Assembly (NCBI GenBank): GCA_023436175.1 | Contig: JAEZKE010000021.1 | Coordinates: 1-17,305, forward strand | Source of the DNA: Methanobacteriota archaeon | Lineage (GTDB): Archaea; Methanobacteriota; Methanobacteria; Methanobacteriales; Methanobacteriaceae | Direction of reading: 5' to 3' | DNA: 17,305 nt | Shown: piece after piece, positions 1-7,243 of the stretch | Layout of the letters: the number at the start of each line of letters is the position of its first letter | Position numbering within the stretch: the stretch's first letter is position 1 | Notes under the pieces: generated by a model | Told to the model about the DNA's origin: nothing | What the model saw: the letters and a program-made list of their open reading frames with translations, nothing else | Database searches by the model: none | Translations under genes and position numbers: made by a program

Positions 1-526
1 AAGAACTTGATTTTCCGGCGTAAAGATCCAATAAAACTTGTGGAAGCACGCCTACATTTAATACATAACTTGAAGCATTACCACTGTATGCAGGTAATTT
101 ATATAGTGTAAAATTTGCAGTGCCATATAGAGTATTTGGATCATTTGCGTTAGGACTTACATTCACATTTTGTGTGTAAGAAATATAACCTAACTTACTT
201 GCAGTAACTTTAAATGTTTTATCAGAACTGGTAAAGTTCAGAGAATATGTACCATTTGTTCCTGTTGTTGTTTCCGCTAAAAGACTGCCTCCAGTAGTTT
301 CAGCCCTAATTGAAACTCCAGATAATCCAGAATTGGATGGGCTTTCTATAACCTTACCGGAAATTATAGGATCTATAGCAGTACTTGTATCGTTTAATGA
401 AGTAATACTAGAATTGACATCGGTTGTTACGTTGGTTGTATTTGCTGCAGAAGTTGTACTACAAAGTATTATTGCAAAGAATAATACCATAAGCAAAAAT
501 ACTCCTTGTTTTTTACTATATTTCAC
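1..526 (-). CDS. Secreted surface protein, N-terminal part
   Basis: This is the first 175 codons of a gene that runs off the left edge. The GTG start at 526 is chosen because a strong Shine-Dalgarno sequence (GGAGGTG) lies 7 nt upstream and the signal peptide begins right there. Residues 1-27 are a typical signal peptide: basic MKYSKK, a hydrophobic core around 9-22, then STTSA before the likely cleavage site. Residues 28-50 are Thr/Ser/Asn-rich. Residues about 54-125 (ISGKVIESPSNSGLSGV, then GTNGTYSL and KLGYIS) resemble a carboxypeptidase-regulatory-like or CNA-B-type beta-sandwich, common in archaeal surface adhesins. Nine N-x-S/T sequons are visible (N29, N32, N38, N45, N91, N97, N122, N138, N150), so it is probably an exported N-glycosylated envelope protein. 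Specific function is unknown, and the C-terminal anchor or repeats are outside the window. Confidence 0.8.
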   Translation of the reverse strand, partial: MKYSKKQGVFLLMVLFFAIILCSTTSAANTTNVTTDVNSSITSLNDTSTAIDPIISGKVIESPSNSGLSGVSIRAETTGGSLLAETTTGTNGTYSLNFTSSDKTFKVTASKLGYISYTQNVNVSPNANDPNTLYGTANFTLYKLPAYSGNASSYVLNVGVLPQVLLDLYAGKSSS

Positions 527-533
527 CTAATTT

Positions 534-540
534 CACCTCC
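534..540 (-). promoter_or_regulatory. Shine-Dalgarno site fixing a GTG start
   Basis: On the minus strand the site reads GGAGGTG, 7 nt before the GTG at 526. No ATG in frame precedes the signal peptide core, so this site decides the start of the surface protein. Confidence 0.75.
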
Positions 541-1246
541 TCTCATTAATTCATCTATTTTATTTCAGATATTCACCTATAATTATTTTTAAGCTATTAT
601 ACCACCTTCACATAAGTAATAGGTGGTTAAACCGCTATTAACTGTTATTATAGATGAAATTGACTCGATTTTTATCTTTCTTAACAAAAAACTCATGGAA
701 ATTAACTCCTTATTTTTAAAACTTAGGATAGTCCAAATACAAGATAATCTAAATTAATATATTTACGTATTATGTTCTTACACGCCCCTATGTTATTTCC
801 ACTATAAAAAGGTTTCTACATGTGTGAATTATTCAATATATACAAAACATTATGGTTTGTTTAATCTAATTTAAACTAATAGAACTCCCTAAAAATAAAA
901 AAGAATTTTTATCATATAATATGAAACCATATAATCTAATAGTGCTTTTTAATGTAAAATGATTAATTGTGATATTTAATGTTCAAAAATAGTGACAAAC
1001 TAATCTTATGATATAATAAATGCTATTAAAAATCTTAAAATAAAAAATAAGGTAATATAATGTTATTAAACATGGTTATGTAATCATACAAAAAATATTA
1101 ACTTAAATTATATTAATAGAGCACTTATATGAATAAAAAACTTCATTTAATATTTTATGTATCACCTGATACGTGTACAACATTTATTCCTTTAAAAAAG
1201 AAAAAGAATCAAATTATATTTTAAAAAAAGATATTCTTAACTTTTA

Positions 1247-1471
1247 TTAATACAAATAGAGCATATTTGAATATTTTATTAAAAGGTAGATTAATTAAAG
1301 TTTCTTAAATCAATCAAATATGATATTAAAACAAGTAAAATAATAATTATATAATATAAACTGTTTATTATATACCAAACAGTTAAATAATCCACAATGC
1401 TAGTTTATACAGATAAAATGTTAATAACTCTTTTTAATACAAATAAGGTGCATTATAATATGTTATTAAGT
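1247..1471. repeat. Degenerate direct repeats upstream of regulator
   Basis: A unit beginning TTAATACAAATA, then GAGCAT or GGTGCAT, then AATAT and TTATTAA occurs at 1247-1285 and again at 1434-1471, offset 187 bp. A third, weaker version (AAATAAGGTAATATAATG then TTATTAAA) lies at 1045-1070. In such AT-rich DNA some similarity is expected by chance, so confidence is low. If real, it is an old duplication of upstream DNA. Confidence 0.35.
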
Positions 1472-1521
1472 AATAAGTCGACAAAATTGTTCTAATTAAT
1501 AAAAACAATTATCATATGTCC

Positions 1522-1536
1522 CGAAATAATATATAT
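1522..1536 (+). promoter_or_regulatory. BRE/TATA-like promoter of the V4R regulator
   Basis: CGAAA at 1522-1526 followed by TAATATATAT at 1527-1536 resembles an archaeal BRE plus TATA box. Its centre is about 28 nt before the ATG at 1559, and no Shine-Dalgarno sequence precedes that ATG, which together suggest a leaderless or nearly leaderless transcript. Confidence 0.5.
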
Positions 1537-1558
1537 CAGATGTACACTATTTAATTAT

Positions 1559-2353
1559 ATGGCAAAAACATCTGATTATGTACAACTGTATATGACTCCA
1601 GAGGGACCAAAGATAATTGAATCTACCACTAAAACTAAGATATTATCGCTTCTTGAAGAAAAAGATCTTTATTTTGATGAAATTCTCGCCAAAACAGGTA
1701 AATCCAAACCAACCCTCTCAAATCATCTAAAAATACTCGAAGATAGAGGCATAATCGGATCAAAAAGCGATTCTTACGATAAACGAAAAAAACTGTTTTA
1801 TATTAAAGCAAAGCAGTATGTAGAATTATCTACAGATATAAAGCTAAATATTGATTTAAAAAATTATTTTAAGAATTCTTTTACTCAACTTGATAATCCT
1901 GTTGATTTCTATGCGTTATCACTGCGAAGCATTAGATTTTTTTTAAGTAACAGCGGCATAGACATAGATCCATTACTAATTAATATAGGAAATTTTATGG
2001 GTGATGCAATGTATGAATACATTCAATCTCCCCAGACTGAGAAATTAATTGAAAATATGGCTGTTTTTCTCCATAAATTTGAAGCGGGTGACGTCAAATT
2101 AATAAGTGAAAATCCCCTAACTATTCGCATCGATAATAATTTCGAATGCAGAGACATGGTTAACACAGGAAAGCCCAATTGTGCAATTGCTAAAGGATCT
2201 TTTGAGTCTATTTTCTCCAAGCATTTTAAGTCTGAAGTTTTAGTTGATGAAATTAAATGTATTGCTAAAGGAGATGGCTACTGTTCCTTTATTATAAAAA
2301 AGTTGGATAAAAAAATAAGTTCACCCGTAAAAGGATCAATAGAATTTATTTAA
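1559..2353 (+). CDS. ArsR/V4R-domain regulator, MsvR-like
   Basis: A 264-aa two-domain protein. Residues about 20-90 form an ArsR-type winged helix-turn-helix (TKTKILSLLEEKDLYFDEI, then the recognition helix KPTLSNHLKILEDRG and a wing around 66-82). The C-terminal part, about 115-247, matches a V4R (4-vinyl reductase-like) domain. It has four cysteines, C197, C208, C234 and C242, in the spacing region where V4R domains bind metal or undergo redox chemistry. This architecture is that of MsvR, a methanogen redox-sensing repressor acting through cysteines. Assignment to MsvR itself rather than another V4R paralogue is inferred. The gene stands alone; no oxidative-stress gene lies next to it. The ATG at 1559 lacks a Shine-Dalgarno sequence, consistent with leaderless expression from the TATA box just upstream. 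Confidence 0.8.
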   Translation: MAKTSDYVQLYMTPEGPKIIESTTKTKILSLLEEKDLYFDEILAKTGKSKPTLSNHLKILEDRGIIGSKSDSYDKRKKLFYIKAKQYVELSTDIKLNIDLKNYFKNSFTQLDNPVDFYALSLRSIRFFLSNSGIDIDPLLINIGNFMGDAMYEYIQSPQTEKLIENMAVFLHKFEAGDVKLISENPLTIRIDNNFECRDMVNTGKPNCAIAKGSFESIFSKHFKSEVLVDEIKCIAKGDGYCSFIIKKLDKKISSPVKGSIEFI

Positions 2354-2450
2354 ATTAAATTATACGCCATTAAAATTAATGTATGAATCAATCATGTTAA
2401 CAGGCTGCATCGTTAGGTCCATAACTATGCGCTGTTAAATTAAAGGGTTA

Positions 2451-2501
2451 GGATTGATAATTTACATCAATTCCTGATCCTCAAAAAAACAATATTTTTT
2501 T
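2451..2501. terminator. Probable bidirectional terminator between convergent genes
   Basis: An inverted repeat (GGATTGAT 2451-2458 against ATCAATTCC 2466-2474, one bulge) is followed by an A7 run (2483-2489) and a T-rich run (2494-2501). T-tracts therefore appear on both strands between the convergent regulator and ubiD-like genes. Archaeal termination relies mainly on T-tracts; no experimental support is available. Confidence 0.4.
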
Positions 2502-2552
2502 ATATAAAACAAAAGAAGATTGTAAATTCCCCCCTATTTTATTTATAAACAA

Positions 2553-3836
2553 CTATTCACTGAAACTAACCCTTTCAAACTTCTCTAATTTATCCAATGG
2601 TTTAGTTGCATCCACTCCTATCTTAGTAGTTGTACCATCAGGCTTTGCACAAGGGTCAAGTGAAGAACCTCTTGCGCCAGGAACTATCATAATATCCTCG
2701 TCACCTTTAACACGTGTTGCAATAGCATATTCAAGATCTTCAGGATTGAATATATCAACATCTTCATCTACCACAATAGCATGCTTTAGGGAAGGATGAG
2801 CCGCGAGCGCAGCCATTAAAACATTTTTACCGTCACCTTGAGTTTGTTTCTTTATGGAAACTGCTGCATGAAGCCAGCAGCAGCCGCCTTCAGTTAAAAC
2901 AACATTTTGAACTGTGGAAACTGTATTTAAAACTGCGTTATAAATTCTTGGTTCTTGTGGAAGGCCCTGTAAAAGTCTATGTTCAAATCCAGCAGGCATT
3001 ATTGCATGATAGAAAGGATTTTCTTTGTAATGAATTTTACTAAGTTTTATAACTGGTTCATTCCTTACAACATCATAAGTATCTGTTAAATCTACAAATG
3101 GACCTTCAGGTTCCCTTTCGTGGGGTAAAATTTTACCTTCCATAATTATTTCAGCATCAGGCACTTCCAAATCAACGTTTTCACATTTTATAAGCTTTAA
3201 ATTCCCTTCATGGAAATTATTTGCAACTTCAAGCTCATCAGTCGTAATTGGAACAGAAGTAGTTGTAGCTAGAAGTGTTGCAGGATGCATACCTATTGCT
3301 ATTGCAATGTCAAGTGGTTTATCCATTTCTTCTGCTTTTTTGTAGTAAGTATAAAGATTTCTTGGAACTATTCGTATTCCAAGCTTATCTTTACCTGAAA
3401 CAAGCATTCTATGAATTGATGCGTTTCTTATTCCAGTCTCAGGATCTTTTGCTATTACAACCCCTGCAGTTATATAAGCTCCACCGTCTTTTTTGTAGTA
3501 AGTTGGTACTGGAATTTTACTTAAATCCGGTTCTCTTTGAGTGTTGAAATTTTCTTTGATATTTTCGATATTTTTGATAGGGATTGGGTTTTCAGTTGCT
3601 TTCATTATTCTTTTTGTAATTTCAGGCACTGTAACCGAAATTCCACGCGAGATCTTATCTCTAGTGTTGCAAATACCCGATATAATTTTCATATCATAGT
3701 CTTTAACATTTTCAAATATCACTACATCTTTTGGATGTTCCCTTAAGATCTTTGCAACTTCATATTCAGCAGATATTTCTTTTTCAATCTTTATAACCTT
3801 AAAATCCTCTTCAAGAACCTTTAAAAATTCTCTCAT
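2553..3836 (-). CDS. UbiD-family decarboxylase
   Basis: A 427-aa protein of full UbiD length. Visible family signatures are the prenylated-FMN/metal segment around N138 and R143 (GIRNASIHRML, then IVPRNLYTYY at 156-165), and the hallmark EREPEGPFVDLTDTYD at 240-255 holding the acidic active-site residues. UbiD enzymes reversibly decarboxylate unsaturated acids using prenylated FMN made by a UbiX-type protein. In archaea with the modified mevalonate route, a UbiD homologue acts as anhydromevalonate phosphate decarboxylase in isoprenoid lipid synthesis. That is the most attractive role here, but it is inferred, and other methanogen UbiD paralogues exist. The gene is last in a minus-strand run after purE and a 43-codon gene, starting 18 nt after the latter's stop, so co-transcription is likely. 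The start ATG is preceded by a weak GAGG some 12 nt away. Confidence 0.87.
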   Translation of the reverse strand: MREFLKVLEEDFKVIKIEKEISAEYEVAKILREHPKDVVIFENVKDYDMKIISGICNTRDKISRGISVTVPEITKRIMKATENPIPIKNIENIKENFNTQREPDLSKIPVPTYYKKDGGAYITAGVVIAKDPETGIRNASIHRMLVSGKDKLGIRIVPRNLYTYYKKAEEMDKPLDIAIAIGMHPATLLATTTSVPITTDELEVANNFHEGNLKLIKCENVDLEVPDAEIIMEGKILPHEREPEGPFVDLTDTYDVVRNEPVIKLSKIHYKENPFYHAIMPAGFEHRLLQGLPQEPRIYNAVLNTVSTVQNVVLTEGGCCWLHAAVSIKKQTQGDGKNVLMAALAAHPSLKHAIVVDEDVDIFNPEDLEYAIATRVKGDEDIMIVPGARGSSLDPCAKPDGTTTKIGVDATKPLDKLEKFERVSFSE

Positions 3837-3854
3837 AGCTTACCAATCCTCAAT

Positions 3855-3986
3855 TTAATTACCAAAAATCACTGCTACAGCCATTATAATTACAATAACT
3901 GCAATCCCTAACCATATCTGGTTTACAGAGCATCCGCAATTTCCTGTTTGGCAGGTATTAGTGTGATTTTCATTTTTTTCTTTCAT
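3855..3986 (-). CDS. Small Cys-rich single-pass membrane protein
   Basis: A 43-codon reading frame lying exactly between purE and the ubiD-like gene on the same strand. The hydrophilic N-terminus (MKEKNENHTNT) leads to a cysteine cluster at C12, C17 and C19 (CQTGNCGC). A single hydrophobic helix of about 19 residues follows (IWLGIAVIVIIMAVAVIFG), then a two-residue end. GGGAT, 5-6 nt before the ATG, is a modest ribosome site. The spacing to its neighbours (43 nt from purE, 18 nt to ubiD) fits an operon. I do not recognise the family. The Cys motif could bind a metal or Fe-S cluster, or form disulfides, near the membrane. That it is coding is inferred from composition, placement and the sharp soluble/membrane division. 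Confidence 0.65.
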   Translation of the reverse strand: MKEKNENHTNTCQTGNCGCSVNQIWLGIAVIVIIMAVAVIFGN

Positions 3987-4029
3987 TTTTATCCCAAGAA
4001 CAGATTTTGCATGTTAGACAACTACTAAT

Positions 4030-5043
4030 TTACTCAATATTTCCTTTAAATCGTATTATATCCTTTTCAATACTTTTATTAGTAATTCCAAGCATTTCAG
4101 CAGCTAAAATAGCGGCATTTCCCCCATTATCTATCCCAACTGTCGCTACAGGGACTCCTGGAGGCATGTTAACCATTGAAAGTAATGCATCCATTCCATC
4201 AAGTCTAATTGAACATGGAACACCTATAACTGGTTTTTCTGTATAAGCCACAATAGCGCCTGTAACATGCGCGGATAATCCAGTTAGGGCTATAAAAAGT
4301 TTGGCGTTTCTAACCTTCTTTAACTGATCTTCAAACTTTTTAGAATGTCTTACAGGCGATATAACACTGAAATCATAAGATACATCCATTTTATCCAGAA
4401 AATTAGTGGTTTTCCTTGCAAATTTAATATCTGAATGACTTCCAGCAATTATAGCCACATCTAAATCTTCATATAAATTAGATTCATGTTCTTTAACTAC
4501 ATCATTATCTTTAAACTCTTGAATATCAAATGATACAGGTGAATAATAATTACCGTTAACCTTTTCAAGAAGTTCTCTTTCATCTGTATTTACTTTTTCA
4601 AAGAAGGAATTCCTCATTGACGAAACTCTTTCTCTTACCTCTTCATCATGAATTCCAATTATCTGTGCAGCAAGTAATGCTCCATTGTCACCGCGATCTA
4701 TTCCAACTGTCGCGACCGGTGCTCCAAAAGGCATTTGAACTGAGGCATAGAGTGCATCAAGGCCACCTACTTTAACATCTACAGGTACTCCTATCACAGG
4801 TTTATGAGTGTTTGCTGCTATTATTCCCGGCAAGTGAGCTGAAAGCCCAGCAATGCCTATAAATACTTCTATTTCGTTTTTAGTAGACTCAACTACAATT
4901 TTTTTAACTTTTTCGTGCGTTCTATGTGCTGAAGCTACTTTAATATCATAAGGGATACGTAATGTTTCCAATATGCCTATAGCTTTTTTTGCTACAGAAA
5001 AATCAGATGAGCTTCCTAATAATATCATAACTCTTGGTTTCAT
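4030..5043 (-). CDS. purE: AIR carboxylase PurE, tandem fusion
   Basis: A 337-aa protein made of two PurE domains in tandem, about residues 1-145 and 193-325, joined by a roughly 45-residue linker. A single bacterial PurE is about 160 aa; fused double PurE proteins are known in Methanobacteriales. PurE carries out the carboxylation step from aminoimidazole ribonucleotide to CAIR in purine synthesis. Domain 1 retains GSSSDFS (10-16), S38-A-H40-R, GLSAHLPGIIAA (66-77) and MPFGAPVATVG (104-114). Domain 2 keeps GSHSDIKFA, GLSAHVTGAI and MPPGVPVATVG, but the SAHR motif has become S229-P-V231-R, so the catalytic histidine is replaced by valine. Domain 1 is probably the catalytic half. AGGTG lies 4-5 nt before the ATG. 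It leads an apparent operon with the 43-aa membrane protein and the UbiD-like enzyme. Confidence 0.92.
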   Translation of the reverse strand: MKPRVMILLGSSSDFSVAKKAIGILETLRIPYDIKVASAHRTHEKVKKIVVESTKNEIEVFIGIAGLSAHLPGIIAANTHKPVIGVPVDVKVGGLDALYASVQMPFGAPVATVGIDRGDNGALLAAQIIGIHDEEVRERVSSMRNSFFEKVNTDERELLEKVNGNYYSPVSFDIQEFKDNDVVKEHESNLYEDLDVAIIAGSHSDIKFARKTTNFLDKMDVSYDFSVISPVRHSKKFEDQLKKVRNAKLFIALTGLSAHVTGAIVAYTEKPVIGVPCSIRLDGMDALLSMVNMPPGVPVATVGIDNGGNAAILAAEMLGITNKSIEKDIIRFKGNIE

Positions 5044-5080
5044 TTTACACCTTCGAATATCTAATAATATTAATTTTACA

Positions 5081-5300
5081 ATGAAAATTGAAAATCGAAA
5101 TCGATTTTCAAACTCGCAAATTAAATTTGCGAAAATTACGAATTATAGCTATAGGAAATGCATAGCATGCAAAAATCTACGATTTTTGCTGTTACAAAAT
5201 CAAAGATTTTGTAAACATTTCCTATGCCCAAAAAATCCATGATTTTTTAGGGATTCGTAAACTCAAAACTTTTCAGTTTTTGAGAATTGGAAATTTTCAT
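5081..5300. repeat. Hairpin array A, nested inverted repeats
   Basis: A densely folded non-coding segment between divergent purE and the glycosyltransferase gene. An outer pair (ATGAAAAT 5081-5088, ATTTTCAT 5293-5300) encloses hairpins at 5088-5111 (10-bp stem, loop AAAT) and 5114-5132 (8-bp stem). Next comes a branched unit closed by TTACGAAT 5136-5143 with ATTCGTAA 5253-5260. Inside it, ATAGGAAATG 5151-5160 pairs with CATTTCCTAT 5216-5225 and encloses two hairpins, 5169-5189 (9 bp, loop TAC) and 5192-5214 (10 bp, loop AAA). A further hairpin lies at 5227-5252, and another follows the branched unit at 5262-5284. Stems are perfect or nearly so. It may be a structured RNA, a cruciform-forming element or a non-autonomous mobile element; no function is assigned. 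Confidence 0.85.
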
Positions 5301-5364
5301 ATGTGAGAAAGTAAATATCGTATTTTGGATAGTTTCAATATAAACTGCATTATTTATAAAATTT
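5290..5364. repeat. 75-bp direct repeat, copy 1
   Basis: The first copy of a 75-bp direct repeat whose second copy starts 98 bp later. The first 27 bases are identical in both (GAAATTTTCATATG, then TGAGAAAGTAAAT). The rest differs by a few substitutions and small indels, ending in GCATTATTTATAAAATTT. The TTTATAAAA part looks like a TATA box, so the duplication may give two promoters reading toward the glycosyltransferase gene. Confidence 0.8.
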
Positions 5365-5387
5365 TTAATTTTTTACAATGAAAATAA

Positions 5388-5462
5388 GAAATTTTCATAT
5401 GTGAGAAAGTAAATAGGTATTTTAGATATTTCAATATATAACTCGCATTATTTATGAAATTT
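5388..5462. repeat. 75-bp direct repeat, copy 2
   Basis: The second copy, ending in GCATTATTTATGAAATTT some 38 nt before the TTG start at 5500. With its upstream flank (ACAATGAAAAT at 5375-5385) it forms a simple hairpin, ATGAAAAT 5378-5385 with ATTTTCAT 5391-5398, loop 5 nt. In copy 1 the same two arms are separated by the 204-nt hairpin array. Confidence 0.8.
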
Positions 5463-5487
5463 GATACGATATTCAATATACAAAGTT

Positions 5488-5493
5488 GAGGTG
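5488..5493 (+). promoter_or_regulatory. Shine-Dalgarno site fixing a TTG start
   Basis: GAGGTG sits 6 nt before TTG at 5500, and no ATG or GTG in frame is better placed. An alternative TTG at 5461 lies inside the direct repeat and lacks a ribosome site. Confidence 0.65.
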
Positions 5494-5499
5494 TACATT

Positions 5500-7215
5500 T
5501 TGTCATGGTTTATCCTACTTTTCGTCTTACTAGTGGCATCTATCAAAAACAGAGGTTCAGAGGCAAAAATGACAGTATCTATCGTAATTCCAGCTTACAA
5601 TGAATCTAAAACTATAGAAAAAGTAATTAATGTCATAAATACTTTAGATTGTGTCAATGAAATAATTGTTGTGGATGATGGATCTTCAGATGACACCGCA
5701 AAAGTTGCACAAAAGGCAGGCGCAGCTGTTATACTCCATTCTAAAAACAAAGGGAAAGGTGCAGCTATAAAAACTGGTTTTGAAAATTCAAATGGAGATG
5801 TAGTTGCATTTATTGACGCTGATTTAAAAAATTTGACCGCAAGACAAGTAGAAAAAATCATAGACCCCATCTTAGACGGGAAAGCAGACGTAACCAAAAC
5901 AAAATTCAAAAGAAAAGCAGGAAGAGTAACAGAACTGACCGCAAAACCACTTTTAAACTTCTTTTTCCCAGAACTAAAATATGATCAACCTTTAAGTGGA
6001 CAATTTGCGGCTAAAAAAAGTTTTTTAAGTAAGATAAAATTCGAAGAAGACTATGGAGTAGATATTGGAATCGTACTTGATGCTGATGTTCGAGGAATGA
6101 GAATAAAAGAAGTAGACATAGGTGAAATCGAACACATCCATTCATCCATCGAAGGCCTGAATAAAATGGCCAATGAAGTTGTAAGGACTATTGTAGACCG
6201 TGCGATGTCATACGGTAGATTTTCCATGATGGATGACCTGGGAAAAAATATAAGAATGAGTATTTTAGGACTTTCACTTATAACTTTAGGGCTTTTCTCC
6301 ATATTTTTCGTTAACAAAATTCCAATGGATATAGGACTAATAATTTTAGTATCTGGACTAGTAATTGCCATTTATTATGGCGTGCTCCTCGTAAAAAGAA
6401 CCGCAAATATTCTTTCAAAATCTAGCGGGAGACTTCCCACTTTAAAATCACTATTTTATATGCACTTTCCAATTATCGTTTCCGGATTGATACTTTTAAC
6501 CATGATATCTACATTTGTAGGATATGTGAGCATAGATGACGGGACAATATCTATACAGCCAGCTTCAGGTAATCTCGTGTTAATAGGTCCTAACGGTTTA
6601 CAATTAGAATCAAGAGGACCATATACAGTAGACAGCGCTCTTGAAAATGAATATAGTATTTTTAGAGTTCCAGCTAGTGCTATGAAAACATTAGGTTTGA
6701 ACTATGGAGATTCAATATACATATTTAACAAAAAATACACTACGCGTCCAACCATACCGGGAGAAGATAATATACTGAGAATGCCAAAAGATGCACGAAC
6801 ATATCTCGGAGTGGATACAAGAACAGTCATATTAGACAGTAATCTTAGAAATATCTTCAATAACATATATATTGAAAAAGCCCTGCCGATACAGGGAAAT
6901 ATTAGCAATTTATCCATTACTGAAGGAGCTGTAATTAAATCTGACTATCAAAGTGGTAGAATAGTGAACATATATGTTGATAACCAGAAGGTTGCAACAA
7001 CAACAGGAGTTTTCAGAAATGGAATGTACAGTATTTACATTAATAACATGAACGATCGTACCATTTATATTAATAATGACGATGCTAAAGATGGTACTTA
7101 TATGTACTGGGGCAATCATACAATAAAAATAGAAATTGGAGCCCAAACTAACTCCAATTTTGAATTTGCAACATCAGATCGAGGCAAATTTTTAAATATA
7201 TATTTAAGCAAATGA
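5500..7215 (+). CDS. GT2 glycosyltransferase with outer-face domain
   Basis: A 571-aa membrane glycosyltransferase starting at TTG 5500. Residues 2-15 are a first hydrophobic segment. A GT-A family 2 domain follows, about 24-240, with VSIVIPAYNE (26-35), VVDDGSSDD (57-65) and the metal/nucleotide-binding FIDADL (104-109). PLSGQFAAKKSF (164-175) resembles that of polyprenyl-phosphate sugar transferases and glucosyl-3-phosphoglycerate synthases. Three transmembrane helices follow, about 254-271, 277-298 and 322-342. The last ~225 residues are a hydrophilic, beta-rich domain predicted outside the cell. It contains two short AbrB-like units (FRVPASAMKTLGLNYGD near 388 and LRMPKDARTYLGV near 426). 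It probably transfers a sugar to a lipid carrier or envelope glycan; the donor and acceptor are unknown. It converges on marker protein 11 with 28 nt between the stops. Confidence 0.82.
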   Translation: MSWFILLFVLLVASIKNRGSEAKMTVSIVIPAYNESKTIEKVINVINTLDCVNEIIVVDDGSSDDTAKVAQKAGAAVILHSKNKGKGAAIKTGFENSNGDVVAFIDADLKNLTARQVEKIIDPILDGKADVTKTKFKRKAGRVTELTAKPLLNFFFPELKYDQPLSGQFAAKKSFLSKIKFEEDYGVDIGIVLDADVRGMRIKEVDIGEIEHIHSSIEGLNKMANEVVRTIVDRAMSYGRFSMMDDLGKNIRMSILGLSLITLGLFSIFFVNKIPMDIGLIILVSGLVIAIYYGVLLVKRTANILSKSSGRLPTLKSLFYMHFPIIVSGLILLTMISTFVGYVSIDDGTISIQPASGNLVLIGPNGLQLESRGPYTVDSALENEYSIFRVPASAMKTLGLNYGDSIYIFNKKYTTRPTIPGEDNILRMPKDARTYLGVDTRTVILDSNLRNIFNNIYIEKALPIQGNISNLSITEGAVIKSDYQSGRIVNIYVDNQKVATTTGVFRNGMYSIYINNMNDRTIYINNDDAKDGTYMYWGNHTIKIEIGAQTNSNFEFATSDRGKFLNIYLSK

Positions 7216-7243
7216 ATTTAGAATCTCATTTACTTTTGAAAAA

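Larger units (their letters stand above)
541..1558. other. Gene-free AT-rich intergenic region
   Basis: About 1 kb without a credible coding region on either strand; it is very AT-rich with frequent stops. It holds a 7-bp inverted repeat (ACCACCT 601-607, AGGTGGT 621-627), degenerate direct repeats between 1045 and 1471, and the promoter of the regulator at 1559. It separates two divergently transcribed genes, so it must also carry the promoter of the surface protein. Confidence 0.7.

Noticed and set aside
333..530. 65-codon plus-strand frame opposite the surface protein
   Set aside because: It is antisense to a frame with a signal peptide and a strong ribosome site, has no ribosome site of its own, and its hydrophobicity mirrors the opposite strand.
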